Below, one piece after another: positions 37,474 to 47,111 of a stretch of 64,000 bases of DNA; the stretch's first letter is position 1; the number at the start of each line of letters is the position of its first letter. The stretch is taken from contig CAMDWG010000006.1 in the NCBI GenBank assembly GCA_945878375.1, positions 124,001-188,000 on the forward strand, given 5' to 3'. The translations under genes were made by a program, and so were the position numbers. Source of the DNA: Roseomonas mucosa. GTDB lineage: Bacteria; Pseudomonadota; Alphaproteobacteria; Acetobacterales; Acetobacteraceae. The notes beneath the pieces are model-generated. The model was not told where the DNA came from. It did no database searches and worked only from the letters and a program-made list of their open reading frames with translations.

Positions 37474-38498
37474 AGGCGATCCTCACGCGCCTCGCGGCTG
37501 GGGAGAGGCTGGCGGAATCTGAGGCCGAGGCCGCCTTCGGCATGATCATGGCCGGGGAAGCGACCCCGGCGCAGATCGCGGGGCTGCTGATGGCCATGCG
37601 TGTCCGCGGGGAGACCGTGGCCGAGATGACCGGCGCGGTGCGGGCCATGCGCGCGCGGATGCTGGCGGTGGAAGCACCGCCGGATGCGATGGACATCGTC
37701 GGGACCGGCGGTGATGCCGCCGGCACGCTCAACATCTCCACCGCCGCCGCGCTGGTCGTCGCGGGGGCCGGGGTGAAGGTCGCCAAGCACGGCAACCGGG
37801 CGCTGTCCTCCCGCTCCGGCGCAGCGGATGCGCTGTCCGCGCTGGGCATCCCGGTGATGGAAACGCCCCTGGACCGGCTGCCGGCAATCCTGGCGGAGGC
37901 CGGGATGTGCTTCCTGATGGCGCCGCGCCACCACAGCGCGCTGCGCCACGCCGCCGGCCCGCGGATGGAACTGGGCACAAGAACGATCTTCAACCTGTTG
38001 GGACCGCTGGCAAATCCCGCCCGCGTCACGCGGCAGATGACCGGCGCCTTCAGCCCCGACTGGCTGCGCCCGATGGCCGAGACGCTCGCCCGGCTCGGCA
38101 CCGAGCGCGCTTGGCTGGTGCATGGCATGGGCCTCGATGAACTGACCCTCGCCGGTCCGTCCCAGGTGGTGGAACTCGCTCGCGGCAGCTTCCGCGCCTT
38201 CGAGGTGACGCCCGAAGATGCCGGCCTGGCCCGCGCCCCGGCCGAGGCGCTGAAGGGCGGCGAGCCGGCGGAGAACGCCGCCGCCCTGCTCGCCCTGCTG
38301 GAAGGCGCACCCGGCGCCTACCGCGACTGTGTGTTGCTGAACGCCGCCGCGGCGCTGATCGTCGCGGGTCGTGCCCAGACCCTGCCCGAGGGCGTTGCCC
38401 TGGCGGCGCGCAGTGTCGATACCGGCGCCGCGATGGAGGTGCTGCGGAAGCTCCGCGCCGCCGCCGCCCCGCCGCCCCCCGAAACACCGCATAGCTGA
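37470..38498 (+). CDS. trpD: Anthranilate phosphoribosyltransferase
   Basis: This 342-residue enzyme transfers the phosphoribosyl group of PRPP to anthranilate, the second step of tryptophan synthesis. The PRPP and glycine-rich motif is [17 protein letters not shown] near 70-87. Further on are [21 protein letters not shown] and [13 protein letters not shown], all hallmarks. It starts inside the trpG stop codon, so translation is coupled. The frame ends nine bases before trpC. Confidence 0.95.
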   Translation: MKAILTRLAAGERLAESEAEAAFGMIMAGEATPAQIAGLLMAMRVRGETVAEMTGAVRAMRARMLAVEAPPDAMDIVGTGGDAAGTLNISTAAALVVAGAGVKVAKHGNRALSSRSGAADALSALGIPVMETPLDRLPAILAEAGMCFLMAPRHHSALRHAAGPRMELGTRTIFNLLGPLANPARVTRQMTGAFSPDWLRPMAETLARLGTERAWLVHGMGLDELTLAGPSQVVELARGSFRAFEVTPEDAGLARAPAEALKGGEPAENAAALLALLEGAPGAYRDCVLLNAAAALIVAGRAQTLPEGVALAARSVDTGAAMEVLRKLRAAAAPPPPETPHS

Positions 38499-38507
38499 GC
38501 GCACGCC

Positions 38508-39329
38508 ATGAACGCCCCCACCGCGATGCTCTCCGACAAGCTGGTCAAGATCCTGGCCGACAAGCAGGCGGAGGTGCGCGACCGCTCCGCGGCGGTTCCG
38601 CTGGCCGAGATGGAGCGCCGCGCCGCCGCCGCGCCCAAGCCGCGCGACTTCACCGGCGCGCTGTGCGATGCGGTGGCCTGGGGCCGGGTGGGCCTGATTG
38701 CCGAGATCAAGCGCCAGAGCCCCTCCGGCGGGCTGATCCGGGACCCCTTCGACCCGGCGGCGCTGGCTAAGGCCTATGAAGTCGCGGGCGCCGCCTGCCT
38801 CTCGGTGCTGACGGACCAGCCCTATTTCGGTGGCTGCACGGAAGATCTGCTGGCCGCGCGGGCGGCCTGCGCCTTGCCGGCGCTGCGGAAGGATTTCATG
38901 GTCCATCCCTGGCAGGTCTTCGAATCCCGCGCGATGGGGGCGGATTGCATCCTGCTGATCATGGCGGCGCTGGAAGATGAGCTGGCGCATGAGCTGGAGG
39001 ATATCGCCCGCAGCCTGGACATGGCCGTGCTGGTCGAAGTCCATGACCGCCGGGAACTGGACCGGGCGCTCGCGCTGGAGACCCGGCTGATCGGTGTGAA
39101 CAACCGTAATCTCAAGACCTTGACGACCGATCTTGCGACATCGGAGGAACTGGTCCCCCTGATCCCCGCCGATCGCATCCCGGTCGCCGAAAGCGGCATC
39201 CGCACGCCCGAGGATGTGCGACGCATGTCCAATGCGGGCGCGCGCTGCCTGCTGGTGGGCGAACACCTGCTGCGCCAGCCGGATGTCACGGCGGCGGCCA
39301 GCGAGCTGATCCACGCCCTGCCGGGCTGA
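38508..39329 (+). CDS. trpC: Indole-3-glycerol-phosphate synthase
   Basis: This 273-residue TIM-barrel enzyme makes indole-3-glycerol phosphate in tryptophan synthesis. Signatures include LIAEIKRQSPSGGLIR, SVLTDQPYFGG, PALRKDFMVHPWQVFESRAMGAD, GVNNRNLKTL, and ESGIRTPEDV. It is not fused to TrpF, as is normal in alphaproteobacteria. It completes trpG-trpD-trpC. trpF, trpB and trpA are not in the window. Confidence 0.95.
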   Translation: MNAPTAMLSDKLVKILADKQAEVRDRSAAVPLAEMERRAAAAPKPRDFTGALCDAVAWGRVGLIAEIKRQSPSGGLIRDPFDPAALAKAYEVAGAACLSVLTDQPYFGGCTEDLLAARAACALPALRKDFMVHPWQVFESRAMGADCILLIMAALEDELAHELEDIARSLDMAVLVEVHDRRELDRALALETRLIGVNNRNLKTLTTDLATSEELVPLIPADRIPVAESGIRTPEDVRRMSNAGARCLLVGEHLLRQPDVTAAASELIHALPG

Positions 39330-39392
39330 AGGCCGGCGCCTTCCGGGCATGGGGCCTCCCCCATCGGCGGGGGACGGCTTATCCTGGGCCGC

Positions 39393-39869
39393 ATGACCCA
39401 GAAGCTGACCCATTTCGACGAGGCCGGCCGCGCCGCCATGGTGGATGTCTCCGGCAAGGCCGAGACCTCCCGCACCGCCATCGCGCGCGGGCGCATCGTG
39501 ATGGCGCCGGAGACGCTGGCGCTGATCCAGGGTGGGCAGGTCGGCAAGGGCGATGTGCTGGGCGTGGCACGGCTGGCCGGCATCATGGCGGCCAAGCGGA
39601 CCTCGGACCTTATCCCGCTCTGCCACCCACTGATGCTCGCCAAAGTCACGGTCGACCTGACGCCCTCTGGCCCGGACGCCATCGAGATCGAGGCGACGGT
39701 GAAGGTCACCGGCCAGACCGGGGTGGAGATGGAAGCGCTGACCGCCGTGACGGTCGCCGCGCTGACCGTCTACGACATGTGCAAGGCCGCCGATCGCGGC
39801 ATGCGGATCGAGGCGGTGCGCCTCATCCACAAGTCCGGCGGCAAGTCCGGCACCTATCAGGGGGAATAG
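39393..39869 (+). CDS. moaC: Cyclic pyranopterin monophosphate synthase
   Basis: This 158-residue enzyme makes cPMP, the first stable precursor of molybdenum cofactor, from the MoaA product. MoaC signatures are [45 protein letters not shown], and the closing [10 protein letters not shown]. It is 63 bases after trpC and directly followed by moeA without a gap. Confidence 0.95.
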   Translation: MTQKLTHFDEAGRAAMVDVSGKAETSRTAIARGRIVMAPETLALIQGGQVGKGDVLGVARLAGIMAAKRTSDLIPLCHPLMLAKVTVDLTPSGPDAIEIEATVKVTGQTGVEMEALTAVTVAALTVYDMCKAADRGMRIEAVRLIHKSGGKSGTYQGE

Positions 39870-41087
39870 ATGCTCGCGCTTGAGGACGCCCGCGCCCGCA
39901 TCCTGGCGGCACTGGAGCCCACCGCCGCCGAGACGCTGCCCCTGGCCGAGTCCTGGGGCCGGGTGCTGGCCCGGCCGGTCGTGGCGCGGCTGACCCAGCC
40001 GCCGGCCGATGTCTCGGCGATGGATGGCTATGCGGTGCGCGCGGCCGATGCGGTAGAGGGCGCGCGGCTGCGGATCGCGGGCGCGGCGCCGGCCGGGCAC
40101 CCCCATGCGGGCGGTGTCGGGCCCGGTGAGGCGGTGCGGATCTTCACCGGCGGCTTCGTGCCGGACGGCGCCGACGCCATCCTGCTGCAGGAGGATGCGC
40201 TGGCCGCCGACGGCGGCGTGACAGTGCAGGAGACGGTGAAGCCGGGCCGTTGGATCCGCCGCCGTGGCCTGGACTTCGCGGAAGGCGCGACGCTGCTGCA
40301 AGCCGGGCGGCGGCTGACGGCGCGCGATGTCGGGCTCGCCGCCGCCGCGAACCACCCCTGGGTCACACTGCACCGCCGCCCCCGCATCGGCATCCTCGCC
40401 ACGGGGGATGAGATCGCGCTGCCGGGCGAGCCGATCCCGCCGGGCGGTATCGTCAGTTCCAACGCCCATGCGCTGGCGGCGCTGGTCCGCGCCGCGGGCG
40501 GGGAGCCGATGGTGCTGCCGATCGCCCCCGATGACCGCGATGCCATCGCCGCCGCCGCCGCCGCCGCGCGGGGCTGCGAGATGCTGGTGACGACCGGCGG
40601 CGCCTCGGTCGGGGAACACGACCTGGTGCAGAAGGCCTTGGGGGATGATCCGTCCCTTGGAGGCTTCGCGCTCGATTTCTGGAAGATCGCGATGCGGCCG
40701 GGCAAGCCGCTGATCTGGGGCAGGCTGGGCCGGACGCCGGTGCTGGGGCTGCCGGGCAACCCGGTCTCGGCCCTGGTCTGCGGGGTGCAGTTCCTGGTGC
40801 CCGCCATCGCCGTGATGTCGGGCCTGCCCGCCGCGCCGCCGCCGACCATGCTGGTCCGCGCCGGCGCGCCCCTGGCCGAGAATGACCGCCGCTTCGACCA
40901 TCTGCGCGCCAGCCTGGGCACCGACCAGGATGGCAGGCCGGTGGCGACCCCCTTCCCCGTCCAGGACAGTTCCATGCTGGCCACGCTCGCCCGCGCCGAG
41001 GCCCTGATCCTCCGCCCGCCCCACGCCCCCGCTTTGCCCGCCGGGGCGGAGGTGGAGGCGATCCCGCTCGGCCAGTTCGGGATCTGA
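39870..41087 (+). CDS. moeA: Molybdopterin molybdenumtransferase
   Basis: This 405-residue enzyme inserts molybdate into adenylated molybdopterin. Motifs are DVSAMDGYAVRAADA, RIFTGGFVPDGADAIL, the MoCF domain LATGDEIALPGE and TTGGASVGEHDLV, KIAMRPGKPLIWG and LGLPGNPVSALV. Its ATG follows the moaC stop directly, so the two are cotranslated. Supplies cofactor for enzymes such as the orphan hydroxylase at 25.4 kb. Confidence 0.95.
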   Translation: MLALEDARARILAALEPTAAETLPLAESWGRVLARPVVARLTQPPADVSAMDGYAVRAADAVEGARLRIAGAAPAGHPHAGGVGPGEAVRIFTGGFVPDGADAILLQEDALAADGGVTVQETVKPGRWIRRRGLDFAEGATLLQAGRRLTARDVGLAAAANHPWVTLHRRPRIGILATGDEIALPGEPIPPGGIVSSNAHALAALVRAAGGEPMVLPIAPDDRDAIAAAAAAARGCEMLVTTGGASVGEHDLVQKALGDDPSLGGFALDFWKIAMRPGKPLIWGRLGRTPVLGLPGNPVSALVCGVQFLVPAIAVMSGLPAAPPPTMLVRAGAPLAENDRRFDHLRASLGTDQDGRPVATPFPVQDSSMLATLARAEALILRPPHAPALPAGAEVEAIPLGQFGI

Positions 41088-41116
41088 GGGGCGCACCACC
41101 CGCCTGTGGAAAAGAT

Positions 41117-41145
41117 TTGACGCGACGCGGAGAACCTACCTAGAA
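41117..41145 (+). promoter_or_regulatory. Probable lexA promoter
   Basis: TTGACG (41117-41122) and CTAGAA (41140-41145) are separated by 17 bases. The -10 overlaps the LexA operator, which would allow autorepression. The match of the -35 is good, the -10 only partial. Confidence 0.5.
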
Positions 41146-41146
41146 C
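41132..41146 (+). promoter_or_regulatory. LexA operator (SOS box), alphaproteobacterial type
   Basis: GAAC-N7-GAAC (41132-41135 and 41143-41146) is the exact alphaproteobacterial LexA box, GTTC-N7-GTTC, read on the other strand. It lies about 120 bases upstream of the lexA start codon and overlaps the probable -10, so LexA is expected to repress its own gene and be induced by DNA damage. Confidence 0.75.
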
Positions 41147-41264
41147 ATCCACAGCGATTCCCCGTTTGTTCGCCGGCAGGGCGAAGGCGGGGGCAAGGCG
41201 ATCCCTGGGCGACCCGCGACGGGAAAGCCGACAAAGGGGCCGCCCGAGGGCCGGAGGAGGTTTG

Positions 41265-42011
41265 ATGCTCACGCGGAAACAGCACGAATTGCTGATGTTC
41301 ATCGACCGGCACCTGCGTGACACCGGCTTCTCCCCTTCCTTCGAGGAGATGAAGGAGGCGCTGCGCCTCAAGTCCAAATCGGGCATCCACCGGCTGATCA
41401 CGGCGCTGGAGGAGCGCGGCTTCCTCAAGCGCCGGGCGCATCGGGCCCGGGCGCTGGAAGTCATCCGCCTGCCGGACAGCCTGGCGGCGCGCGGTGCCGC
41501 GCTCGCCACGCCCCCCGCCCCTTCCAACGAGGCTGCACCCGCCCCGGCCGCTGCCTTCGCGCCCAACGTCATCCGCGGCAATTTCGCCGCGAACCTGTCC
41601 GGCGTGCCGAAGCCGGCCAATGAAGCCCCGGCCGTCCACCTGCCGCTCTATGGCCGGATCGCCGCCGGCCTGCCGATCGAGGCGCTGCGGGATTCGGGGG
41701 CGAGCGTGGAAGTGCCGGCGGCGATGCTCGCCACGGGCGAACACTACGCGCTCGAAGTCTCCGGCGATTCGATGATCGAGGCCGGGATCCTGGATGGCGA
41801 CACGGTGGTGATCCGCCGCGGCGACACGGCGGAGAACGGCGCCATCGTGGTGGCGCTGGTGGATGAGCAGGAAGTGACGCTGAAGCGGCTGCGCCGGCGC
41901 GGCAATTCGGTGGCGCTGGAACCCGCCAATCGCAGCTATGAGACGCGGATCTTCGGCCCCGACCGGGTGCGCGTGCAGGGTCGCCTGATCGGACTGCTGC
42001 GGAAGTACTGA
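41265..42011 (+). CDS. lexA: LexA repressor
   Basis: This 248-residue SOS repressor has an N-terminal winged helix ([17 protein letters not shown] to about 65, with [11 protein letters not shown] as the recognition helix) and a C-terminal peptidase domain. The self-cleavage bond is Ala134-Gly135 in RIAAGLPI. The catalytic Ser169 is in GDSMIEAG and Lys207 in EVTLKRL. The linker (about 75-120) is Ala/Pro-rich and longer than in E. coli (202 residues). The ATG has GGAGGAGG five bases before it. RecA-stimulated cleavage relieves SOS repression. Confidence 0.96.
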   Translation: MLTRKQHELLMFIDRHLRDTGFSPSFEEMKEALRLKSKSGIHRLITALEERGFLKRRAHRARALEVIRLPDSLAARGAALATPPAPSNEAAPAPAAAFAPNVIRGNFAANLSGVPKPANEAPAVHLPLYGRIAAGLPIEALRDSGASVEVPAAMLATGEHYALEVSGDSMIEAGILDGDTVVIRRGDTAENGAIVVALVDEQEVTLKRLRRRGNSVALEPANRSYETRIFGPDRVRVQGRLIGLLRKY

Positions 42012-42030
42012 CGGCGCCGCCCAGCCCCCG

Positions 42031-44217
42031 TCACGGGGCGCGGGGCGCCATTGGCTGCGGATCGGGCCGCCCCGGCATCGGCGGCGGCGGCACCCAGGGC
42101 CGCGCCCCGCGCGTCGCGCGGTCCGAGACGATATGCACCGAATCCGCCCGCAGGCGGATCGCCTGCCCACCCTCTCGCCATACGGTGAAGCGATCCACCA
42201 TCTCCCCCGTGGCGCAGCGGGGCCGGAGGGGCTCCGCCGAGACCAGCAGCGCCGCGCGGCCGCAGGCCGCACGCACCAGGGCCGGATCGGGCGGGTCCGG
42301 GAAGCGCTGGCCCCGCCGTGCCGGGCCGGAGCGCAACAGCACCGCCTCCGCCGCACCGGGCCTCGGCCGGAAGCGGCATGCCGCCGGGGTGCAGGCGATG
42401 GCGCCACCCGCCTCCACGCCGTCCTGGGGCAGCGGCCGCGCCTCGGTCGCGCCCAATTGGCGCAGCAGCACGGATCGCGCGAAGGCGCTGGCGCCGGGCT
42501 GTTCCTGCAGGAAGACGCCCTCCGCCGTCCGGAGCGCGACCAGGCGCCCATCGGCGGTGATGAGCATGTCGGGCGGCGGCGCCGACAGTCCCGCCGCCAG
42601 CGCGCCGGCCATGATCGGCAAGCCGACCAGCCGAACTTTGCCCCGCCACAGCGCCAGCCAGCAGAAGCCGAAGGTCGCGATGGCCAGCGCAGGCCCTGGG
42701 ACGGGCGGCAGGGCCGGCGCGGCCTGCGGCCAGGCGGCGACCAGCCGGGCCGTGGCCAGGATTCCCTCCACCCCCCACCCCATCACCCAGAGCGCCGGCG
42801 CCTCGAGGCCGAGCGGCATCAGCAGCAGCGCGACCATCCCCGCCGGCATCACCACCAGGGATGTCAGCGGCACCGCCACCGCATTGGCGGCGATGCCATA
42901 GATCTGCAGCCGCCCGAAATGATGCAGCCCATAAGGCGCCGTCGCCGCCGCCGCGAGCGCCGAGGTCAGCATCAGCCCGATCACGCCGAGCGCCACGCGC
43001 CGCCGCCACCCTGTGCCGAAGCCCGGCCCGGACAGGCGCCCCCGCAGCGCCTCGTACCCCGCCGCGAGCGCCAGTACCGCGCCGAAGGACATCTGGAAGG
43101 ATGGCCCCAGCACTTCCGCCGGTGCCGCCAGCAGCACCACCGAAGCCGCCAGCGCCAGGGTGCGGACCGTCAGCGCCCGGCGCCCCGCCAGCAGCCCGAG
43201 CGTCACCAGCGCCGCCATCACCAGGCAGCGCTGCATCGGCACCTGCGCCCCGGTCAGCAGCATGTAGCCCGCCCCCGCCGCCAGCGCGCCGAGCGCGGCC
43301 ACCGCCTTGCCCGGCACGCGCAACGCCAGCCAGGGCACCAGCGCCAGCAGCAGCCTCAGCGTCGCGAAGACGCTGGTCAGCACGATCGACATGTGCAGCC
43401 CCGAAACCGACAGCAGATGCGCCAGCCCCGAATCGCGCATCGCCACGATCTCGCCAGGGGGAATCGCGGCCTGGGATCCGGTGATCAGCGCCGCCGCCAC
43501 CGCCCCCGCCGCGCCGGGGATCGCCGCCTCCACCCGCGCTTCCAGCGCGATGCGGAGCGCGGCGAAGCCGGGCGCACCGTCCGCCCGCGCCAGCACCGCG
43601 ACCGGCCCGAGCGCCGTGCCATAGGCGCCGAGCCCCGCAAAATAGGCCGCGCGCTGGAAGTCCCACGCCCCGGGGACCACCGGCGCGGCCGGCAGGCGGA
43701 GCATCGCCCGCAGGCTGAGCGTGTCGCCCGGCGCGGGCCGCGCCGGATCGTCGGCGCGCAGCCGGATCCGCAGGCTGCGCGCGAGCGGCTCGCCCTCGGC
43801 GATGCGCGCCCCCTCCAGCATCACGCGGCGGCCCTGGGGCAGCAGCTCGACCTCCGTGACCGTGCCGGTAAGCAGGACCGCGCCGCGCGGCAGGTCGAGC
43901 GGCGCGGGTAGCCGCGCCGCATGCCAGCCGGCCATGCCGAAGCCGATCAGCCCCGCCGCGACCAGCCCGACCACCCAGCCGGCCAGGGGCGCGCGGCGCC
44001 CGATCCAGAAGGCCGGCACGGCCAGGATCAGGCCGAGCCACAAGGCACCGCCGGGCGGTTCCTCGGAGGACCGGAAATACAGCAGCACCCCGGCGCCGAG
44101 GGCCACGGCCAGCCACGGCCCGAAGCGGCCATGCTGCCGGGCGAGCGCCGCTTCCACCGCCCCGCGCAGGCGGACGGCGAGGAGCGGCCATTCGGGGGAG
44201 GCCAGGGCGAGGCTCAC
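42031..44217 (-). CDS. comEC: ComEC/Rec2-family DNA-uptake channel, without metallo-beta-lactamase motif
   Basis: This 728-residue inner-membrane protein would form the channel for single-stranded DNA uptake. Order: two to three N-terminal helices, a DUF4131 OB-like domain (TVTEVELLPQGRRVMLEGARIAEG), then the Competence domain with many helices, including AHLLSVSGLHMSIVL near 275 and AQVPMQRCLVMAAL. The C-terminal 180 residues do not show the HxHxDH motif of typical ComEC lactamase domains, as in many alphaproteobacteria. The start is GTG 44217. It converges with lexA (19 bases apart). Competence itself is not shown. Confidence 0.88.
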   Translation of the reverse strand: MSLALASPEWPLLAVRLRGAVEAALARQHGRFGPWLAVALGAGVLLYFRSSEEPPGGALWLGLILAVPAFWIGRRAPLAGWVVGLVAAGLIGFGMAGWHAARLPAPLDLPRGAVLLTGTVTEVELLPQGRRVMLEGARIAEGEPLARSLRIRLRADDPARPAPGDTLSLRAMLRLPAAPVVPGAWDFQRAAYFAGLGAYGTALGPVAVLARADGAPGFAALRIALEARVEAAIPGAAGAVAAALITGSQAAIPPGEIVAMRDSGLAHLLSVSGLHMSIVLTSVFATLRLLLALVPWLALRVPGKAVAALGALAAGAGYMLLTGAQVPMQRCLVMAALVTLGLLAGRRALTVRTLALAASVVLLAAPAEVLGPSFQMSFGAVLALAAGYEALRGRLSGPGFGTGWRRRVALGVIGLMLTSALAAAATAPYGLHHFGRLQIYGIAANAVAVPLTSLVVMPAGMVALLLMPLGLEAPALWVMGWGVEGILATARLVAAWPQAAPALPPVPGPALAIATFGFCWLALWRGKVRLVGLPIMAGALAAGLSAPPPDMLITADGRLVALRTAEGVFLQEQPGASAFARSVLLRQLGATEARPLPQDGVEAGGAIACTPAACRFRPRPGAAEAVLLRSGPARRGQRFPDPPDPALVRAACGRAALLVSAEPLRPRCATGEMVDRFTVWREGGQAIRLRADSVHIVSDRATRGARPWVPPPPMPGRPDPQPMAPRAP

Positions 44218-44364
44218 GCAACCCTGGGTAGCATTTTGGGCATCACGATGCCACCGCGTCGGCAGGCGTCATCCGATGACGGGCTTGGCGGTTCTGCCCG
44301 CGTCCAAGGTGCTGTAGGAAGCGCCTTCCTCGAAGACGCCCCCTAGATCTCACCAAGGCATCCC

Positions 44365-45759
44365 ATGTCGGTCCGCACCCGCTTCGCCCCCTCGCCCACC
44401 GGCTACCTGCATATCGGCGGCGCGCGCACGGCGCTGCTGAACCATCTCTTCGCCCGCCGCCATGGCGGGCAGTCCCTTCTCCGCATCGAGGATACGGACA
44501 AGGCGCGCTCCACGCCCGAAGCGGTGCAGCAGATCCTGCAGAGCCTGGACTGGCTCGGCCTGTCGCCGGATGAGCCGCCGGTCTTCCAATCCGCGCGGGA
44601 GGCCCGCCATGCGGAGATCGCGCGCGCGCTGCTGGCGATGGGCAAGGCTTACCTTGCCTATGACACGCCCGACGAACTGGCCGCCCAGCGCGCGGCGGCG
44701 GAAGCGGCGAAGCGCCCGTTCAAGTATGACGGCAGCCGTTGGATCGGGATGGAGGCGAAGGACGCCCCCTCCGTCGCACCGGCCATCCGCATCATCGCCC
44801 CGCGAGAGGGCGAGACGGTGGTGAAGGACCTGGTCCAGGGCGAGGTCCGCGTGGCGGCCAGCGAGCTGGACGACATGATCATCCTGCGCTCGGACGGCAC
44901 GCCGACCTATCTGCATGCGGTGGTGGTGGACGACCACGACATGCAGATCACCCATGTGATCCGCGGCGACGACCACCTGACCAACACGTTTCGGCAGTGC
45001 ATGGTCTATGACGCGATGGGGTGGAGGAGACCTCATTTCGCGCATGTGCCGCTGATCCATGGCGCGGATGGCGCGAAGCTGTCGAAGCGGCATGGCGCGG
45101 TCGGCGCGCTCGAATTCCGCGAACAGGGTTTCCTGCCGGAAGCCGTCTGCAACTACCTGCTGCGCCTCGGCTGGGGTCACGGCGACACCGAGATCATCAC
45201 GCGCGAGGAGGTGGTGAAGATCTTCGACATCGCCGATATCGGCCGCGCCGCCGCGCGGATGGACTACAAGAAGCTGGAGCATTTCAACGGCGTCTATCTG
45301 CGCGCCGCCGATGACGAACGGCTGACGCGGGAAGTGCTGGAACGCTTCGCCAAGCGCGGCGTGTTCTTCGGCACCGATGGCGCGGCGCGCGTGCGGATGC
45401 TGATGCCCGACCTGAAGGAACGCGCGCGGACGCTGGAAGAACTCGCGGGCTCGGCGGTCTTCGCCGCCCAGGAAGGTGCCCCCGCGATGGACGCGAAGGC
45501 CGCGTCGCTGCTGACGCCAGACGCGAAGGCGGTGCTGGCTGACCTCGCCCAGTTCCTGTCCGATGCGCCGTGGGAACGCAAGGATCTGGAACACTGGCTG
45601 CGCGACTATGCCGAGGTGAAGGGCGTCAAGATGGGCGCGGTGGCGCAGCCGCTGCGCGTCGCGCTGACCGGCAGCACGCAATCCCCGCCCATCGACGCGG
45701 TGCTGGCCGCGCTCGGCCGGGGCGAGGCCGTCTCCCGCATCCTGGCCGCCGCCGCATGA
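44365..45759 (+). CDS. gltX: Glutamate-tRNA ligase
   Basis: This 464-residue class I aminoacyl-tRNA synthetase has the HIGH motif as HIGG (16-19) after FAPSPTGYL, and the KMSKS motif as KLSKR (238-242) followed by HGAVG. In between lie TYLHAVVVDDHDMQITHVIRGDDHL and similar signatures. Alphaproteobacteria often carry two GluRS genes, one with relaxed specificity; this one is of that general type and could charge tRNA-Glu and tRNA-Gln before amidation. It is divergent from comEC and convergent with gloA. Confidence 0.95.
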   Translation: MSVRTRFAPSPTGYLHIGGARTALLNHLFARRHGGQSLLRIEDTDKARSTPEAVQQILQSLDWLGLSPDEPPVFQSAREARHAEIARALLAMGKAYLAYDTPDELAAQRAAAEAAKRPFKYDGSRWIGMEAKDAPSVAPAIRIIAPREGETVVKDLVQGEVRVAASELDDMIILRSDGTPTYLHAVVVDDHDMQITHVIRGDDHLTNTFRQCMVYDAMGWRRPHFAHVPLIHGADGAKLSKRHGAVGALEFREQGFLPEAVCNYLLRLGWGHGDTEIITREEVVKIFDIADIGRAAARMDYKKLEHFNGVYLRAADDERLTREVLERFAKRGVFFGTDGAARVRMLMPDLKERARTLEELAGSAVFAAQEGAPAMDAKAASLLTPDAKAVLADLAQFLSDAPWERKDLEHWLRDYAEVKGVKMGAVAQPLRVALTGSTQSPPIDAVLAALGRGEAVSRILAAAA

Positions 45760-45763
45760 AAAT

Positions 45764-45795
45764 GGCCGGGCGGGCGCTGCGGCGCCCGCCCGGCC
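45764..45795. terminator. Shared terminator between convergent gltX and gloA
   Basis: GGCCGGGCGGGCGC and its perfect inverse (14 bp) flank the loop TGCG. On the plus strand it begins just after the gltX stop. On the minus strand it is followed by ATTTTC and so resembles a rho-independent terminator for the long lipid A operon. It can serve both directions. Confidence 0.75.
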
Positions 45796-45800
45796 CTGTC

Positions 45801-46199
45801 TCAGACCCGCTCGATCAGCTCGATCTTGTAGCCGTCCGGATCCTCGACGAAGGCGATGATGGTCGTGCCGAACTTCACCGGCCCGGCTTCCCGCGTCACC
45901 TTGCCGCCGCCGGCGCGCACCGCCTCGCACGCCGCCTTCACGTCCGGCACGCCGACCGCGAGATGGCCGAAGGCGTTGCCGAGTTCGTAGCGCTCGACGC
46001 CGTAATTGTAGGTCAGCTCGATCTCGCCCTGGCCTTCCTTGTTGCCTTCCCCGTAGCCCAGGAAGACCAGCGTGTACTTGCCATCCGGCACGTCGCGCCG
46101 GCGCAGCTCCTTCATGCCGAGGAGGCTCGTGTAGAAGGCCACGCTGCGCTCCAGATTGCCGACGCGGAGCATGGTGTGCAGGAACTTGCCGGTGGTCAT
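45801..46199 (-). CDS. gloA: Lactoylglutathione lyase (glyoxalase I)
   Basis: This 132-residue vicinal-oxygen-chelate enzyme isomerises the hemithioacetal of methylglyoxal and glutathione. The metal ligands His (in [16 protein letters not shown]), Glu (in EIELTYNYG), His (in FGHLAVGV) and Glu (in KIELIE) are all in place. ATG 46199 overlaps the lpxI stop as ATGA (46196-46199), making it the last gene of the envelope operon. Its job in methylglyoxal detoxification has no evident link with lipid A. Confidence 0.95.
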   Translation of the reverse strand: MTTGKFLHTMLRVGNLERSVAFYTSLLGMKELRRRDVPDGKYTLVFLGYGEGNKEGQGEIELTYNYGVERYELGNAFGHLAVGVPDVKAACEAVRAGGGKVTREAGPVKFGTTIIAFVEDPDGYKIELIERV

Positions 46200-47110
46200 C
46201 GGGACTCTCCCATCTCGTTCAGGCCCATTTCGTCCAGGAACATGTCGGGGCGGATCGCCAGCAGGAACAGCCCCGCCGCATCCGCCGCCGCAACCGTCGC
46301 GGCCCGGTCCACGACCAGCGTGCCGGCATGGCCAGGGGCGTTGCCCTTGCCGGTGCCGAAGGCGGCCTCGATCGCGATGCCGGCCAGCCCCGCCTCGGCG
46401 GCGGCGCGGATCGTATCCGGGCCGATCACCGGCAGGTCGGCACGGGCTTCCTGCTCCGGCTTGACCAGCTTCACCAGCACGCCGCCCTGGCCTTCGCGCC
46501 TGAGCCCCGCGCAGCGCGCGAGCAGCGCATCGGTTCCCTCGATCGCCTCGACGCCGAGCACCAGGCCCTGCTGCACCACGCAGCATTGCCCGACATCCGC
46601 CGCGCCCAGCGCGCGGGCCACCGCGATGCCGCGCGCGATGTCGCCGCGGCTCGCCTCGTCCGGCGCGCGGGCGGAGAGCAGGCCGGCGGGGACCAGCAGG
46701 TCGCCCATCACCTCATGCGCCCCGATGGGCTCGAAGCCTTCGCCCCGCAGCACGCGCAGGACCGAGGACAGTAGCGCATCGTCGCCGCCCAGCATCGCGC
46801 GCGTGCCGACCTTCGCGAGCAGCCGCATCCCTTCGGCGTCGAGCCGCAGCGACAGCAGCGAGGGGCGCGTGACGCGGCCGACCATCACCAGATCCCGCGC
46901 GCCGGCGCGGCGCACCAGCTGGAGCATCCGTCCGACCCGGCCGAGGGGGACGACCTCATGCGGGAAGCGCGCGAAATCCTCGGGGTGCGCATAGCCTTCG
47001 ACCAACACGCAGAAGACAGGTCGCCCGGCCTTCGCGGCGGCATCCGCCACCCGGCGCGGCATCACGCCTGCACCGGCAATCAAGCCAAGCGGCTGCCCTG
47101 GCGCCGACAT
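46196..47110 (-). CDS. lpxI: UDP-2,3-diacylglucosamine pyrophosphatase LpxI
   Basis: This protein of about 304 residues belongs to the LpxI (DUF1009) family, which hydrolyses UDP-2,3-diacylglucosamine to lipid X in bacteria that lack LpxH. It begins with [19 protein letters not shown] and has [52 protein letters not shown] and [20 protein letters not shown], which are family hallmarks. ATG 47110 lies two bases after the lpxA stop. A longer open frame upstream overlaps lpxA and is rejected. Confidence 0.93.
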   Translation of the reverse strand: MSAPGQPLGLIAGAGVMPRRVADAAAKAGRPVFCVLVEGYAHPEDFARFPHEVVPLGRVGRMLQLVRRAGARDLVMVGRVTRPSLLSLRLDAEGMRLLAKVGTRAMLGGDDALLSSVLRVLRGEGFEPIGAHEVMGDLLVPAGLLSARAPDEASRGDIARGIAVARALGAADVGQCCVVQQGLVLGVEAIEGTDALLARCAGLRREGQGGVLVKLVKPEQEARADLPVIGPDTIRAAAEAGLAGIAIEAAFGTGKGNAPGHAGTLVVDRAATVAAADAAGLFLLAIRPDMFLDEMGLNEMGESR

Positions 47111-47111
47111 A

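Noticed and set aside
37236-41099. A 1287-codon open frame on the minus strand across trpG-trpD-trpC-moaC-moeA.
   Set aside because: It is antisense to five clear genes; the low-complexity His/Gln/Arg/Gly-rich product is typical of GC-rich shadow frames.
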